From positions 1 through 64,000 of the forward strand of contig NZ_BMDW01000005.1 in NCBI RefSeq assembly GCF_014636175.1: a stretch of DNA of 64,000 nt, in the 5' to 3' direction. The position numbers and the translations under genes are program-made. Below, piece after piece: positions 63,963 to 64,000 of this stretch. The notes under the pieces were generated by a model, which worked only from the letters and a program-made list of their open reading frames with translations, did not search any database and had not been told where the DNA came from. Positions within the stretch are counted from its first letter, which is position 1. Each line of letters begins with the position of its first letter. The stretch is from Sphingomonas psychrolutea (GTDB taxonomy: Bacteria; Pseudomonadota; Alphaproteobacteria; Sphingomonadales; Sphingomonadaceae).

Positions 63963-64000
63963 CTACCGCATCGGGATCACGCGGCCCTGCACCATCACAT
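63963..64000 (-). CDS. C-terminal end of a gene entering from the right edge
   Basis: On the minus strand an open frame from the window edge reads VMVQGRVIPMR and ends with TAG at 63965-63963, 36 bases before the pip start. It is probably the end of an upstream gene in the same direction. Only about 12 codons are visible, so no function is given. Confidence 0.4.
   Translation of the reverse strand, partial: VMVQGRVIPMR

Overview
The window is a GC-rich chromosomal segment of an alphaproteobacterium, most likely a Sphingomonas-type member of the Sphingomonadales. This rests on overall gene style and base composition judged by eye, the rnd-lptC-lptA-lptB-rpoN block, isoquinoline-oxidoreductase-type genes and GTG/TTG starts. 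No rRNA, tRNA, CRISPR array, integrase or transposase is visible. Genes are closely packed and many are translationally coupled through ATGA/GTGA overlaps.

Layout. 0-4.4 kb: a leftward operon for a periplasmic molybdo-iron-sulfur dehydrogenase (2Fe-2S subunit, molybdopterin subunit, diheme cytochrome c) with a crotonase. 4.5-8.1 kb: a DegT-type aminotransferase fused to a flavin oxidoreductase, coupled to a family 2 glycosyltransferase. 8.1-17.8 kb: aldo/keto reductase with astB, a PHB-depolymerase-type esterase, a large catalase, a three-PAS hybrid histidine kinase and a cation:proton antiporter. 17.8-21.4 kb: an island with a decayed phage-tail-collar-type gene, a GNAT acetyltransferase, a sulfotransferase with a Nif11-like N-terminus, an Asp/Asn beta-hydroxylase and two small frame-broken coding remnants. 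21.5-24.7 kb: two secreted hydrolases. 24.7-32.7 kb: complete kdpFABC-kdpDE with a tandem promoter repeat that fits KdpE. 32.8-41.5 kb: processive glycosyltransferase, cytochrome b561, a pentose phosphate operon (rpiA, tkt, tal, gnd, HAD phosphatase) and DedA. 41.5-53.7 kb: msrA, pdeM, kup, MlaA, M20 peptidase, tandem retropepsin protein, Lhr-type helicase, Rap1a/Tai-like protein with an L,D-transpeptidase, a lipoprotein and an MBL-type DNA exonuclease. 53.8-64 kb: small secreted protein, rpoN, lptBAC, rnd, TerC, a glycine-rich double cold-shock protein, thioredoxin-fold protein, DMT transporter and proline iminopeptidase.

Two families of paired palindromic intergenic repeats of about 100 bp are scattered through the window: family A, two copies, and family B, three copies, one of them between kdpC and kdpD. 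Potassium handling (Kdp, Kup, a CPA-type antiporter), envelope maintenance (Lpt, MlaA, L,D-transpeptidase, lipoprotein) and the dispersed Lhr/PdeM/exonuclease DNA-damage genes are the main functional themes. The strongest candidates for undescribed biology are the aminotransferase-flavoenzyme fusion at 4.5-7.0 kb and the tail-collar/sulfotransferase/hydroxylase island at 18-21.4 kb.
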